The notes under the pieces are model-generated. The model saw only the letters and a program-made list of their open reading frames with translations, did not search any database and was not told the origin of the DNA. 64,000 bases of DNA from Streptomyces sulfonofaciens (lineage in GTDB: Bacteria > Actinomycetota > Actinomycetes > Streptomycetales > Streptomycetaceae): the NCBI RefSeq assembly GCF_014656295.1, contig NZ_BNCD01000007.1, forward strand, positions 62,001-126,000, written 5' to 3'. Below are positions 46,743 through 55,091 of the stretch, piece after piece (position 1 is the stretch's first letter; each line of letters starts with the position of its first letter). A program made the translations under genes and the position numbers.

Positions 46743-49586
46743 TCAGGCGGTCGCTCGGGACGCGAAGGTGCGGACGTCTGCGTCGGGGTCCGTCACGGCG
46801 GTGGCGAGCGCCGCGCGTGCCTGGGCCGCGGCGGGGGCGCCGGCCCCGGAAGCGTGCCGCAGCAGGGCGAGCACGGCGGCCTTGCGGACGTCGGCGTTGG
46901 TGTCGCCGAGAGCCTTGGCCAGCGCCGGGACGGCCTCCTCGTCGGGTGCGGACCCGAGGGCGGTGGCCGCACCCCTGCGCACCTGCCAGGCCGGGTCGGC
47001 CAGGGCGTCGACGGCCGCCGCGGCCGTCTCCCGGGAGCAGCCGGCCGCGGCCAGGCCCTCGAAGGCGGCGCCGCGGACCAGCGCGTCGGAGTCCCGGGTG
47101 AGCCGACCGAGAGCGGCGGCGGGTGCCGGCTCGGCCCGGGCGGTGGAGGAAGCGAGCGTGGCGAGGGCCTTCGCCGTGGCGACACGGACCTCGCGGGAGG
47201 GATCGGAGACGGCATGGGTGAGGGATTCCGACGCGTCGACGGAGACCAGCGCCCGGACGGCCGCGATGCGCACCGCTACGTCCGGGTCGTCGAGGGCGCC
47301 CGCGTACCGGGCGGCCTCGCCGAGGCGCAGCGCCCGCAGCACGTCCAGGGCGGCGGCGCGGACCAGCGGATCGTCCGTGGTGAGCGCATCCACCAGGGGC
47401 GCGCGCAGTGCGGGCTCGGGCGGCAGCGTCTCGACGAGTTCGCGCAGCGAGGCTGCCGCCGCGGCGCGTACGCCCGCGTCCGGGTCGGTGAGAGCGGCGG
47501 CCAGCGCGGGACCCGTACCGTCCGGTGCGGTCTCGGTGAGCGCGGCGACGGCGGCCCGCCGTACGGCGGGGTCGGGGTCGGCCAGGTAGGGCCGCAGCCG
47601 GGGCAGTTCCGGCTCCTGCTCGGCGAGCGCGACGACCTCGAGCAGCCGGGCGGGAACGCCGGCCGCCGCATCCGCCGCCCGGTACTCTCCGGTGCCAGGC
47701 CGGTGCTCTCCGGTGCCCGCCTGGTCCTCTCCCGCGCCCGCCAGGGCGCCCTCCACCGGGTGCTCCGGAGCCGCGACCGCGGACGCGGGCGTGGCGGGAG
47801 TGCGGGAGACCGGGGCCGCCTCGCGGGTACCGGCGATGGCCACGCTCTCCGGCAGCACCTCACCCAGCGCGCGCAAGGGCCCGCCGACCGGTGCGAAACC
47901 CTCGACGGGCACCAGGTAGGGCGCCACGGGCCGGGCGGTGAAGCGCATCGTGCCGGAAGGCGACTTGTACAGGTCGAGGTGGTGGAACCACCCGGTGTCG
48001 TCACGGCGCGGGTGGTCCGTGCGCTCGTGGTACAGCCCCCAGCGCGACTCGGTGCGGGCGAGCGAGGCACGCGCGGCCATCTCGGCGCAGTCACGGATGA
48101 AGGTGACCTCGGCGCACCGCATCAGCTCGTGCGGCGTCCGGGCGCCCATCGCCGCGACGTCGGCCCGCATCCGTTCGAACGCCTCCAGGGCCAGCGAGAG
48201 CCGCGCACCGGACTTGGGCGGCGCCACGTAGTCGTTCACGAAACGGCGCAGCTTGTACTCGACCTGCGGCTGCGGCGGCCCGTCCGCGTTGCGCAGCGGG
48301 CGGTAGATCAGCTCGTGCGCCTCGGCAAGCTGGTCCTGCGGCAGCTCGCCCCGGTGGGCGCGGTACTGCGCGGCGTCCTCGCCCGCCAGATCCCCGAAGA
48401 CGAAGGCGCCGATCATGTAGTTGTGCGGGACGCAGGCCAGGTCCCCGGCGGCGTACAGCCGCGGCACGGTGGTGCGGGCCCGGTCGTCCACGCGGACGCC
48501 GGAGGCGGAGTGCCCGCCGCACAGCCCGATCTCGGAGATGTGCATCTCGATGTCGTGGCTGCGGTAGTCGTGGCCGCGGTTCGTGTGGAACGTGCCCCGG
48601 GTGGGTCGCTCCGTGCTGTGCAGGATGGACTCCAGGGCCGCGATGGACTCCTCCGGCAGATGGCTGAGCTTCAGGTAGACGGGCCCGCGGTCCGAGGCGA
48701 CCTCCGCGGCGAACTCGGCCATCATCTGGCCCGACCAGTAGTCGGACTCGACGAACCGCTCGCCGTGCCGGTTGACCTGGTACCCCCCGAAGGGGTTGGC
48801 GACGTAGGCGCAGGCGGGACCGTTGTAGTCCTTGATCAGCGGGTTGATCTGGAAGCACTCGATGCCGGTGAGCTCGGCACCGGCGTGGTAGGCCATGGCG
48901 TAGCCGTCGCCGGCGTTGGTCGGGTTCTCGTAGGTCCCGTAGAGGTAGCCGCTGGCCGGCAGTCCGAGCCGGCCGCAGGCGCCGGTGGCCAGGACCACCG
49001 CACCCGCCCGGACCGCGACGAAGGCTCCGGTACGGGTGTGGAGGGCGGCGGCGCCCACCGCCCGGCCGTCCGCGGTGAGCACCCGGACGGGCATCAGGCG
49101 GTTCTCGATCCGGATCCGCTCCCGCATCTCGCGCCTGCGCAACTGCCGGTACAGCACCTTCTTGACGTCCTTGCCCTCCGGCATCGGCAGCACGTAGGAG
49201 CCGGACCTGTGCACCTGGCGGACGGCGTACTCGCCGTGCTCGTCCTTCTCGAACTTGACGCCGTACGACTCCAGCCGCTTCACCATGGCGAAGCCGCGGG
49301 TTGCGGTCTGGCGGAGGGTCGACTGGTCGACGATGCCGTCGTTGGCGCGGGTGATCTCGGCGACGTAGGCGTCGGGTTCCGCCCGGCCGGGGATGACCGC
49401 GTTGTTGACGCCGTCCATGCCCATGGCCAGCGCGCCCGAGTGCCGCACGTGCGCCTTTTCCAGCAGGAGTACCTGGGCACCCTGCTCGGCCGCGGTGAGC
49501 GCGGCCATGGTGCCGGCGGTGCCGCCGCCGATGACGAGGACGTCGCAGGAGAGTTCCTCGGCGTGACCGAGGGCGGGGATCTCCAC
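46743..49586 (-). CDS. AprA-like FAD oxidoreductase fused to C-terminal HEAT repeats
   Basis: This 947-residue protein has two parts. Residues ~1-590 are a fumarate-reductase/succinate-dehydrogenase/AprA-type flavoprotein: DVLVIGGGTAGTMAALTAAE binds FAD, AVVLATGACG follows, and GGHSASGVRV ... LYAAGDLA resembles the equivalent region of adenylylsulfate reductase AprA. After a Gly/Glu-rich linker, residues ~645-947 form about nine HEAT-type helical repeats of ~31 residues, each with a D-x-x-V-R-x-A-A core. GTG 49586 has AAAGG upstream. It is the last gene of an operon with an AprB-like ferredoxin and an ABC importer. I infer a sulfur-compound redox enzyme with a protein-interaction tail; the substrate is unknown. 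Confidence 0.85.
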   Translation of the reverse strand: MEIPALGHAEELSCDVLVIGGGTAGTMAALTAAEQGAQVLLLEKAHVRHSGALAMGMDGVNNAVIPGRAEPDAYVAEITRANDGIVDQSTLRQTATRGFAMVKRLESYGVKFEKDEHGEYAVRQVHRSGSYVLPMPEGKDVKKVLYRQLRRREMRERIRIENRLMPVRVLTADGRAVGAAALHTRTGAFVAVRAGAVVLATGACGRLGLPASGYLYGTYENPTNAGDGYAMAYHAGAELTGIECFQINPLIKDYNGPACAYVANPFGGYQVNRHGERFVESDYWSGQMMAEFAAEVASDRGPVYLKLSHLPEESIAALESILHSTERPTRGTFHTNRGHDYRSHDIEMHISEIGLCGGHSASGVRVDDRARTTVPRLYAAGDLACVPHNYMIGAFVFGDLAGEDAAQYRAHRGELPQDQLAEAHELIYRPLRNADGPPQPQVEYKLRRFVNDYVAPPKSGARLSLALEAFERMRADVAAMGARTPHELMRCAEVTFIRDCAEMAARASLARTESRWGLYHERTDHPRRDDTGWFHHLDLYKSPSGTMRFTARPVAPYLVPVEGFAPVGGPLRALGEVLPESVAIAGTREAAPVSRTPATPASAVAAPEHPVEGALAGAGEDQAGTGEHRPGTGEYRAADAAAGVPARLLEVVALAEQEPELPRLRPYLADPDPAVRRAAVAALTETAPDGTGPALAAALTDPDAGVRAAAAASLRELVETLPPEPALRAPLVDALTTDDPLVRAAALDVLRALRLGEAARYAGALDDPDVAVRIAAVRALVSVDASESLTHAVSDPSREVRVATAKALATLASSTARAEPAPAAALGRLTRDSDALVRGAAFEGLAAAGCSRETAAAAVDALADPAWQVRRGAATALGSAPDEEAVPALAKALGDTNADVRKAAVLALLRHASGAGAPAAAQARAALATAVTDPDADVRTFASRATA

Positions 49587-49640
49587 GAAAGCCGCCTTTC
49601 CGGAGGATGCTGCTGGGTACGGGGGCCGGGGGGCCGGGAC

Positions 49641-50732
49641 TCAGGGGCGCAGGGACTCGAAGATCTCGCGACGGAGCGCGACGGTGGCAGGGGCGCCGTG
49701 CGCGGACCGTTCGCGCGGGTGTGGCACCGCGCGGACGGAGTGGATCCGGCCGGCGCGCACGAGGGCCACGCGATCGCCGAGGAACAGCGCCTCGTCGACG
49801 TCGTGCGTGACGAAGACCACGGTCGCGCCGGTGCCCTGCCACACGTCGACGAGGAGTTGCTGCATGCCTGCCCTGGTCTGGGCGTCGAGCGCCCCGAAGG
49901 GCTCGTCCATGAGGACGGCGCGGGGCTGCCCAGCGAGCGCGCGGGCCAGTTGCACCCGCTGCCGCTGCCCGCCGGAGACCCGGTGCGGCAGGTGCCTCCC
50001 GTGTCCGGAGAGTCCGACGCGGTCCAGCCATGCCTCGGCCCATGCCCGGCGCTCCGGCCGGGGCACCCTGCGGATGGCCAGGGGGAGTTCGACGTTGCCG
50101 CGCAGGGTGCGCCAGGGCAGCAGCGCGTCTTCCTGGAAGACCAGCGCGCGGTCCGCATCCGGTCCGGTGATCGGCCGCCCGTCCTGTGCCGCCTCGCCCA
50201 GGAGCGGGGGCAGCAGTCCGGCGAGGGTGCGCAGCAGTGTCGACTTCCCGCAGCCGGACGGTCCGACGACGGTGAGGATGTCTCCGGCCGGGATGTCGAT
50301 GTCGGCGTGCTCGATCACGGGGTGGCCGGGGTGGCCGAGGCAGGCGTCCCGCAGCGCGAGGGTCGCGCCGCTTCCTGTCCTTCCTGTCCCTCTGCTACTT
50401 CCGGTACTTCTGATACCTCCGGCCCTACTCTCTCCTCCTTCCCCGCCCTCTCTTCCTGCCCCTTCCATCCTTTCTTCCCCTTCTGTACCTGCCCCCTCTG
50501 TCCTTCCGTCGTGGTCATGGCCGTGGTCACGGTCACCGTGGCTGTGGCTGTGGCCGTCGCCGTCACCACGGGCGCGGGCCGGGTGGGTGTCAGCCGGGTG
50601 GGTGTCGGATTCGGCGGGGAGGGCGCCGGGCTCGGCCGGTTGGGCGCCGCCCGGGGCCTGGGCGGTATGACCTGCCGCCGTGGCGCCGGAGGGCTCCGCG
50701 TCCCGCGCGCTCGTGTCAGACGAGGTGGTCAT
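49641..50732 (-). CDS. Nitrate/sulfonate-type ABC transporter ATPase with His-rich N-terminus
   Basis: This 363-residue protein has a normal SsuB/TauB-like ATPase in its last ~235 residues: Walker A GPSGCGKST, Q-loop FQEDALLPW, signature VSGGQRQR and Walker B AVLMDEPFGALD. The first ~130 residues are abnormal low complexity, including GHSHSHGDRDHGHDHDG and a Glu/Gly/Arg tract encoded by a degenerate repeat (50390-50500). ATG 50732 has AGGAGG 7 nt upstream, so the extension is probably translated. It overlaps the permease gene by 17 bp. His clusters of this type can bind metal ions, but repeat drift explains them as well. Confidence 0.9.
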   Translation of the reverse strand: MTTSSDTSARDAEPSGATAAGHTAQAPGGAQPAEPGALPAESDTHPADTHPARARGDGDGHSHSHGDRDHGHDHDGRTEGAGTEGEERMEGAGREGGEGGESRAGGIRSTGSSRGTGRTGSGATLALRDACLGHPGHPVIEHADIDIPAGDILTVVGPSGCGKSTLLRTLAGLLPPLLGEAAQDGRPITGPDADRALVFQEDALLPWRTLRGNVELPLAIRRVPRPERRAWAEAWLDRVGLSGHGRHLPHRVSGGQRQRVQLARALAGQPRAVLMDEPFGALDAQTRAGMQQLLVDVWQGTGATVVFVTHDVDEALFLGDRVALVRAGRIHSVRAVPHPRERSAHGAPATVALRREIFESLRP

Positions 50733-51861
50733 GGGACACCTCCTGGGCCTGCGGTTCCCGAGGCTCCTGCGGTTGCCGTGATTGCTGTGATAGCTGTGCT
50801 TCCTGTGTTCCCTGCGGCTCGTGCGGTTTTGTCGCAGCCGGCGCCGGAGGGGCGATCGTGCCGGTGCCGCGGTCCGGGTGAGGTCCCGCGCCGGGGTCGT
50901 CGGTGGTGGACGTACGGTCGGCGGTGGTTTCGGAGGAGGCATCGGCGGGGGCGCCCGTTGCCCGGTCCGCGGCCGTCGCTCCACGGGGCGTGCGTCCCGG
51001 TGCCGGGCCCCCGCGCGCGTCCAGCGTTCGCCGGGGCAGCCAGGCGGTCACCCGGCGGCCCACGAGCTCCACCGCGGTGGACGTCAGCCAGCCCAGGACG
51101 CCGATCGTCACCATGCCGACGAAGACGCCCGGGTAGTCCACCACCGTGTAGTCCTGCCAGGTGCGGTAGCCGATGCCGTACTGCCCGGAGATCATCTCGG
51201 CGGAGATCACGCAGATCCACGAGACGCCGATGCCGACCGACAGACCGCCGAAGATGCCCGGCAGCGCGCCGGGCAGCACCACCGAGCGCAGGATCCGCCG
51301 GCGGCCGCCGCCCATGGTGCGTACGCCCTCCTCCCACACCGGGTGGAGCGCGCGCACCGCGTGCCGGGTGGAGACCAGCACGGGGAAGAAGGCCGCTGCG
51401 CAGGTGATGAAGACGATGCCCTGCTCATTGCTGGGGAAGAGGAGGATGGCGACGGGCACCAGCGCGATCGCCGGCACGGGCCGGACCACTTCGAGGACGG
51501 GGCCCAGCAGGTCCTCGGCGAGCCGGGAGCGGGCCACCGCCGTGCCCGCCAGCACGCCCAGCACCGCGGCGAGCAGAAAGCCCGTCACGATCCGGGTGAG
51601 GCTGTCGGTCAGGTCCTGCCAGTAGGCGCCGCTGCCCAGCCGGGCGCCGAAGGCACGGGCCACGTCCACGACCGTCGGGAACTGCGAGAAGCGCAGCCAG
51701 GCGTCGACCCGGAGGGAGGTGAGTAGCTGCCAGGCACCGAGCGCGGCGGCGAGCGCCGCGGCACGCAGCACGTACCGGACCGCGGGGGTGTACCGGGGCA
51801 CACGGCCGGGGCGGCCGGTGGCGGGGCGGGCGTTGAGGGCGCCTCGGGGCCGGGGGGTCAT
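50716..51861 (-). CDS. Nitrate/sulfonate-type ABC transporter permease
   Basis: This 381-residue permease of the SsuC/TauC type has about six transmembrane helices between residues 28 and 270. The EAA-like loop EEGVRTMGGGRRRILRSVVL contacts the ATPase. The last ~100 residues form a Pro/Gln/Thr-rich cytoplasmic tail ending in QEPREPQAQEVSHDHLV that homologues lack. ATG 51861 overlaps the stop of the binding-protein gene (ATGA). It forms an importer with the ATPase and lipoprotein of the same operon. Confidence 0.92.
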   Translation of the reverse strand: MTPRPRGALNARPATGRPGRVPRYTPAVRYVLRAAALAAALGAWQLLTSLRVDAWLRFSQFPTVVDVARAFGARLGSGAYWQDLTDSLTRIVTGFLLAAVLGVLAGTAVARSRLAEDLLGPVLEVVRPVPAIALVPVAILLFPSNEQGIVFITCAAAFFPVLVSTRHAVRALHPVWEEGVRTMGGGRRRILRSVVLPGALPGIFGGLSVGIGVSWICVISAEMISGQYGIGYRTWQDYTVVDYPGVFVGMVTIGVLGWLTSTAVELVGRRVTAWLPRRTLDARGGPAPGRTPRGATAADRATGAPADASSETTADRTSTTDDPGAGPHPDRGTGTIAPPAPAATKPHEPQGTQEAQLSQQSRQPQEPREPQAQEVSHDHLV

Positions 51862-53357
51862 GAGGCACGCTCCAGGGCCCGGGCGTAGGAGACCGTCCGT
51901 GCGCCGGGGTGTTCGGCGATGTACGCGTGTGCCGTGGAGGGGGCGACGAATGCCTTGAGGTCACCGCTGTCGGCGACCCAGACGGCCTTGTTCGCGAACC
52001 ACAGCGTGCCCGTGCTGGCATCCGGTACGTACGCCGCGCGGATCGCGTGGGCGTGGTGGGCGACATAGCCGAGGAGGGCCTTCGGGCTGTCGAAGGCGCG
52101 GGTCTCCCCGGCGCCCTTGGGCCATGCCTCGCTCCTGGCCGGTGCGGGCGCTGCCGCGGCCCGGCGTGCGTAGTCCCGGCCGAGCACCGTGCGGAGGCAG
52201 TGGTCGTCGACGAAGGCGTCCACGTCGACGTTGCCGACCAGCCCGGCGGACCTGAGGACGGCCACGTCCTCCTTCAGGGCCGCGACGAGCCGGGGCTTGA
52301 TGGTGGGGTCGAAGGTGGCGACGCCGCCCGCGCCGTTGTACAGGTACACCACCTCGGGGGGCAGTCCGGCGGCCTTGCCGACCCTTTCGGCGGCGGCCAC
52401 CGGGTGGTCGTTGAGATAGGTCGTGGCCTCGTTCTGGGCGCGCAGGAAGGCGTTGAGGACCTTGGGCCGCTGCTTGGCGAAGTCCTGGACGGCGGTGACG
52501 CCGTGGAAGGTCGGCACGTTCAGCTCGGCGCCGTCGTAGAGTGCCTTGGCCTTGTCCTGCCACACCAGCAGGCCGGGCCAGGCCACGAACTGCGACAGCG
52601 CGTCGGCGCTGCCGGAGGAGAGCGCGGAGGCGCCGACCGCGGGCTCCTGGTTGAGCTTGTGGATGTCCTTGTCAGGGTCGATTCCGGCGCGCCGGAGGGC
52701 CCGTACGAGCGTGCCGTCGGCGGCGGAACCCACGCTGGTGGAGACGTTCTTGCCGCGGAGCCCGGCGAGCGAGCCGATCGTCGAGCCCGGGGCGGTGACG
52801 ACGGTGTTGAGACCGCCGCGGAGGTTGTAGCCGGTGACGGAGACCAGACGGGTGGGGTGGCGCAGCTCGGTGCCGCGGGCCGCGTTGATGAGCAGCGGGT
52901 AGTCGCCCATCGAGCCGATGTCGATCTTCCCTGCGGTCATCTGCGCGGTGATCGGCGCACCGGTGGGGTAGTCCTGCCACACCACCTTGTACGTCTTGCC
53001 GTCCTGCTTGCCGAGGGCCTTCAGATCGCGCTCGAAGTAGCCGAGGGAGCGGAGCAGGGTGCCCGCGGTGACGGTGTTGATGGTCTTGGACTGGTAGCCG
53101 ACGGTGACCGTGACGGTGGAGCCGTCGCCCGCCGAGGCGGAGCCGCAGCCCGCCAGCGGCAGCAGCAGTGCCGCGGCGGCCGCCGCCGGCAGCACGGACC
53201 GCCCGGTGCCCCGCCGCGAGGCGCCGGGCACGGCAGTGGTGCCGGCGTCGGGCTCGGAGGCGGGGGCGGGGGCGGGGGCGGCAGGGATTGCGGGGGCGGC
53301 AGTGGTGGCGTGGATGGACGTGGTGGCGGGGACGGCAGTGGAGCGCGTGTTCCTCAT
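51858..53357 (-). CDS. ABC substrate-binding lipoprotein with NosL-like C-terminal domain
   Basis: This 499-residue exported lipoprotein has lipobox LPLAGC with lipidated Cys71. The Cys lies unusually late because a 42-residue Ala/Pro-rich stretch precedes the signal peptide; GTG 53231 would give a normal one. Residues ~80-400 are an SsuA/TauA-like binding protein (VTVGYQSKTINTV, GDYPLLINA, FVAWPGLLVW). Residues ~415-495 match the layout of NosL: FDSPKALLGYV, AAYVPD, TLWFANKAVWVADSG, FVAPSTAHAYIAEHPGA. NosL is a copper-binding accessory protein, but no Cys lies in this segment. It begins 16 bp after the ferredoxin gene. Confidence 0.82.
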   Translation of the reverse strand: MRNTRSTAVPATTSIHATTAAPAIPAAPAPAPASEPDAGTTAVPGASRRGTGRSVLPAAAAAALLLPLAGCGSASAGDGSTVTVTVGYQSKTINTVTAGTLLRSLGYFERDLKALGKQDGKTYKVVWQDYPTGAPITAQMTAGKIDIGSMGDYPLLINAARGTELRHPTRLVSVTGYNLRGGLNTVVTAPGSTIGSLAGLRGKNVSTSVGSAADGTLVRALRRAGIDPDKDIHKLNQEPAVGASALSSGSADALSQFVAWPGLLVWQDKAKALYDGAELNVPTFHGVTAVQDFAKQRPKVLNAFLRAQNEATTYLNDHPVAAAERVGKAAGLPPEVVYLYNGAGGVATFDPTIKPRLVAALKEDVAVLRSAGLVGNVDVDAFVDDHCLRTVLGRDYARRAAAAPAPARSEAWPKGAGETRAFDSPKALLGYVAHHAHAIRAAYVPDASTGTLWFANKAVWVADSGDLKAFVAPSTAHAYIAEHPGARTVSYARALERAS

Positions 53358-53373
53358 GGTGTCGACGGACCTC

Positions 53374-53601
53374 TCACCGCAGCAGGTAGGGCATGTTGAC
53401 GGTCACCGCGCCGGTCGGACAGCGCGCGGCGCACGGGCCGCAGTACCAGCACTCGTCCACGTGCATGTACGCCTTGCCGCTGTCCTCGTCGATGGCGAGC
53501 GAGTCCAGCGGGCACATGTCCACGCACAGCGTGCAGCCGTCGATGCACTTCGACTCGTCGATGGTCACGGGCACGTCGGCCCGCTGGGGCGCCAAGGGCA
53601 T
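53374..53601 (-). CDS. AprB-like two-cluster ferredoxin
   Basis: This 75-residue protein holds two [4Fe-4S] motifs: Cys19-x3-Cys23-x2-Cys26-x3-Cys30 and Cys51-x2-Cys54-x2-Cys57-x3-Cys61. The intervening MCPLDSLAID and the pattern ECWYCGPCAARCPTGAV, ending NMPYLLR, resemble the beta subunit of adenylylsulfate reductase more than a generic ferredoxin. It probably carries electrons for the AprA-like flavoprotein at the end of the operon. ATG 53601 follows GGAG 6-7 nt upstream. It is the second gene after gntR. Confidence 0.88.
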   Translation of the reverse strand: MPLAPQRADVPVTIDESKCIDGCTLCVDMCPLDSLAIDEDSGKAYMHVDECWYCGPCAARCPTGAVTVNMPYLLR

Positions 53602-53707
53602 GGCTGTCTCCAGGGAGGGTGTGCGTGTGCGAGGTGAGGGATGTTGCGGGTGCGAACGGAACAGGGCGGCCCGGGGGAGCCGGGGGAGCCCGGGGAGCCG
53701 GGAGGTG

Positions 53708-54487
53708 TCAGGGGAAGCGGGGCATACGGCCGCTCATCCTGATCCGGTCGCCGCGGAACCGGATGAACTCCACGTCCACCGGTCTGCCGTCGGCGAGGTG
53801 GGTCAGCCGGTCGAGCATCAGCACGGCGGCGCCGCGCGGCACGCCGAGGACGGCGGCGGAGTGCACATCGGCGCTGACGGCCTCCAGGGTGATGTCGGCG
53901 TGCCCCAGGGGCTGGCCCGTCATGCTCTCCAGGAGCCGGAAGACATCGGTGTTCTCCAGGTCCGCGCCGAGCAGCGGGGCACCGATGTCCAGTGGCAGAT
54001 AGCTGACGTCGAAGGAGAGGGGCAGGCCGCCGAGTCTGCGCAGCCGCTCGATGTGCAGGACCTCCGCGCTGTCCGGCAGCCCGAGCCGCTCGGCGACCGG
54101 CGCGGGTGCGGACACCGTGCCCACCGTACGGACCTCGTTGGTGACGGGGCCGTGCTCGTGCAGGGTCTCCGCGAGCCCCATCAAGCGGTCGAGGCCGTGC
54201 TCGTACTTCTCTGCGACGACGATGGTGCCGACCCCGGGCAGCCGTTCGACGAGCCCTTCGGCGCGCAACAGGTCCAGGGCCTGCCGCACGGTGTTGCGTG
54301 AGGCGCCGTAGTCGGCCCCGATGGCCGCCTCGTGCGGCAGTACGCCGTCCGGGAAACCGCCCCGCAGCAGCAGGCGGCGCAGCAGGTCGGCGAGCTGGCG
54401 TGCCCGGTCTGCGCGCAGCCGCCGCCGGTGCGCGGCGACGGTCGTCGCCCCGGCGCCTACGTGGTCACGGATGCGTTCTGCGGGCAT
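53708..54487 (-). CDS. GntR/HutC-family regulator of the AprA-like operon
   Basis: This is a 259-residue regulator. The N-terminal winged helix contains LPHEAAIGADYGASRNTVRQ and GLVERLPGVGT, and the C-terminal UTRA effector domain contains EVLHIERLRRLGGLPLSFDVSYLP. I choose ATG 54487 over ATG 54499 because a TATGGT -10 hexamer lies 7 nt upstream, giving a leaderless start, and 54499 lies inside that hexamer. It begins the operon and probably represses it in the absence of a ligand. An inverted repeat overlaps its promoter. Confidence 0.88.
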   Translation of the reverse strand: MPAERIRDHVGAGATTVAAHRRRLRADRARQLADLLRRLLLRGGFPDGVLPHEAAIGADYGASRNTVRQALDLLRAEGLVERLPGVGTIVVAEKYEHGLDRLMGLAETLHEHGPVTNEVRTVGTVSAPAPVAERLGLPDSAEVLHIERLRRLGGLPLSFDVSYLPLDIGAPLLGADLENTDVFRLLESMTGQPLGHADITLEAVSADVHSAAVLGVPRGAAVLMLDRLTHLADGRPVDVEFIRFRGDRIRMSGRMPRFP

Positions 54488-54512
54488 GCGTCGGACCATA
54501 CCGACGCGTCGG
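54488..54512 (-). promoter_or_regulatory. Operator and -10 element of gntR
   Basis: GCGTCGG (54488-54494), ACCATA and CCGACGC (54501-54507) form a 7-bp inverted repeat, and CCGACGCGTCGG (54501-54512) is itself a perfect 12-bp palindrome, giving three half-sites. The spacer contains the TATGGT -10 of the leaderless gntR promoter (minus strand, 54500-54495). The overlap suggests autorepression. Confidence 0.6.
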
Positions 54513-54665
54513 GGACGGTGGTGTTGCCGCAGTATTGCGCCACCTGTGACCCGGCGGACACCGCCGCGACCTGCGGATCAGGGTCATGGGGGCGAAGATC
54601 TGCCACCGGTGCGAGCACTCGACCACGCGCCCCGCACCGGCCGCCCACCGGCGGTCGACCAGCCC

Positions 54666-54753
54666 CCGGCCGACCGTCGGCCAGCCGCCGGCCGACCGTC
54701 GGCCAGCCGCCGGCCGACCGTCGACCAGCCCCCGGCCGACCGTTGACCAGCCG
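54666..54753. repeat. 22-bp tandem repeat, four copies
   Basis: Units at 54666-54687, 54688-54709, 54710-54731 and 54732-54753 all begin CCGGCCGACCGT. The first two are identical and the others differ at two or three bases. There is no spacer, so this is not a CRISPR array. Confidence 0.9.
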
Positions 54754-55039
54754 CCGACCAGCCGCCGACCGGACTCCCACCGGCCGCGCATCCCCCGCCG
54801 ACGGCGGCCTCTGCCCGGCAACCCCTGGTGCCCGACGCGGGTGGCCGGCCGCCGGTGGCCGGATGCTCGACGTGGGCGGCCACCGGTGGCACGGTGCCCG
54901 ATGCGGGTGCCCGGCCCCCGGCCACCGGCTCCCGGCGGCCGCGCGTGCGGTCGTCCCGTGCTGCCGGCGACCGTCCCGGCGGCCGACCGCCGCCGCTGCG
55001 GACGACCGCTCCGGGCAGCCTCGGGCCACGGCCTCGGGC

Positions 55040-55091
55040 CACCGCCCCGGACTACCGCCCCAGGTCACCGCCCCGGACTACCGCCCCAGGT
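55040..55091. repeat. 26-bp tandem repeat downstream of fahA
   Basis: Two identical 26-bp units (55040-55065, 55066-55091) begin CACCGCCCCGGACTACC. A truncated copy starts at 55092 and a diverged one at 55106, ending 6 bp before the fahA stop. On the fahA strand each unit carries GGTGACC and GGTAGTCC. Confidence 0.88.

Noticed and set aside
46659..51407. 1582-residue plus-strand ORF across the AprA-like operon
   Set aside because: It is antisense to two well-supported genes, has no recognisable domain, and only reflects lack of stops in high-GC DNA.
54640..54790. Possible CRISPR array
   Set aside because: The 22-bp units are contiguous with no unique spacers, and no cas gene is present.
54457..55068. 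Overlapping ORFs of 100-200 residues in the gntR-fahA gap
   Set aside because: All read through the 22- and 26-bp repeats, give Pro/Arg/Gly low complexity, and lack ribosome sites.
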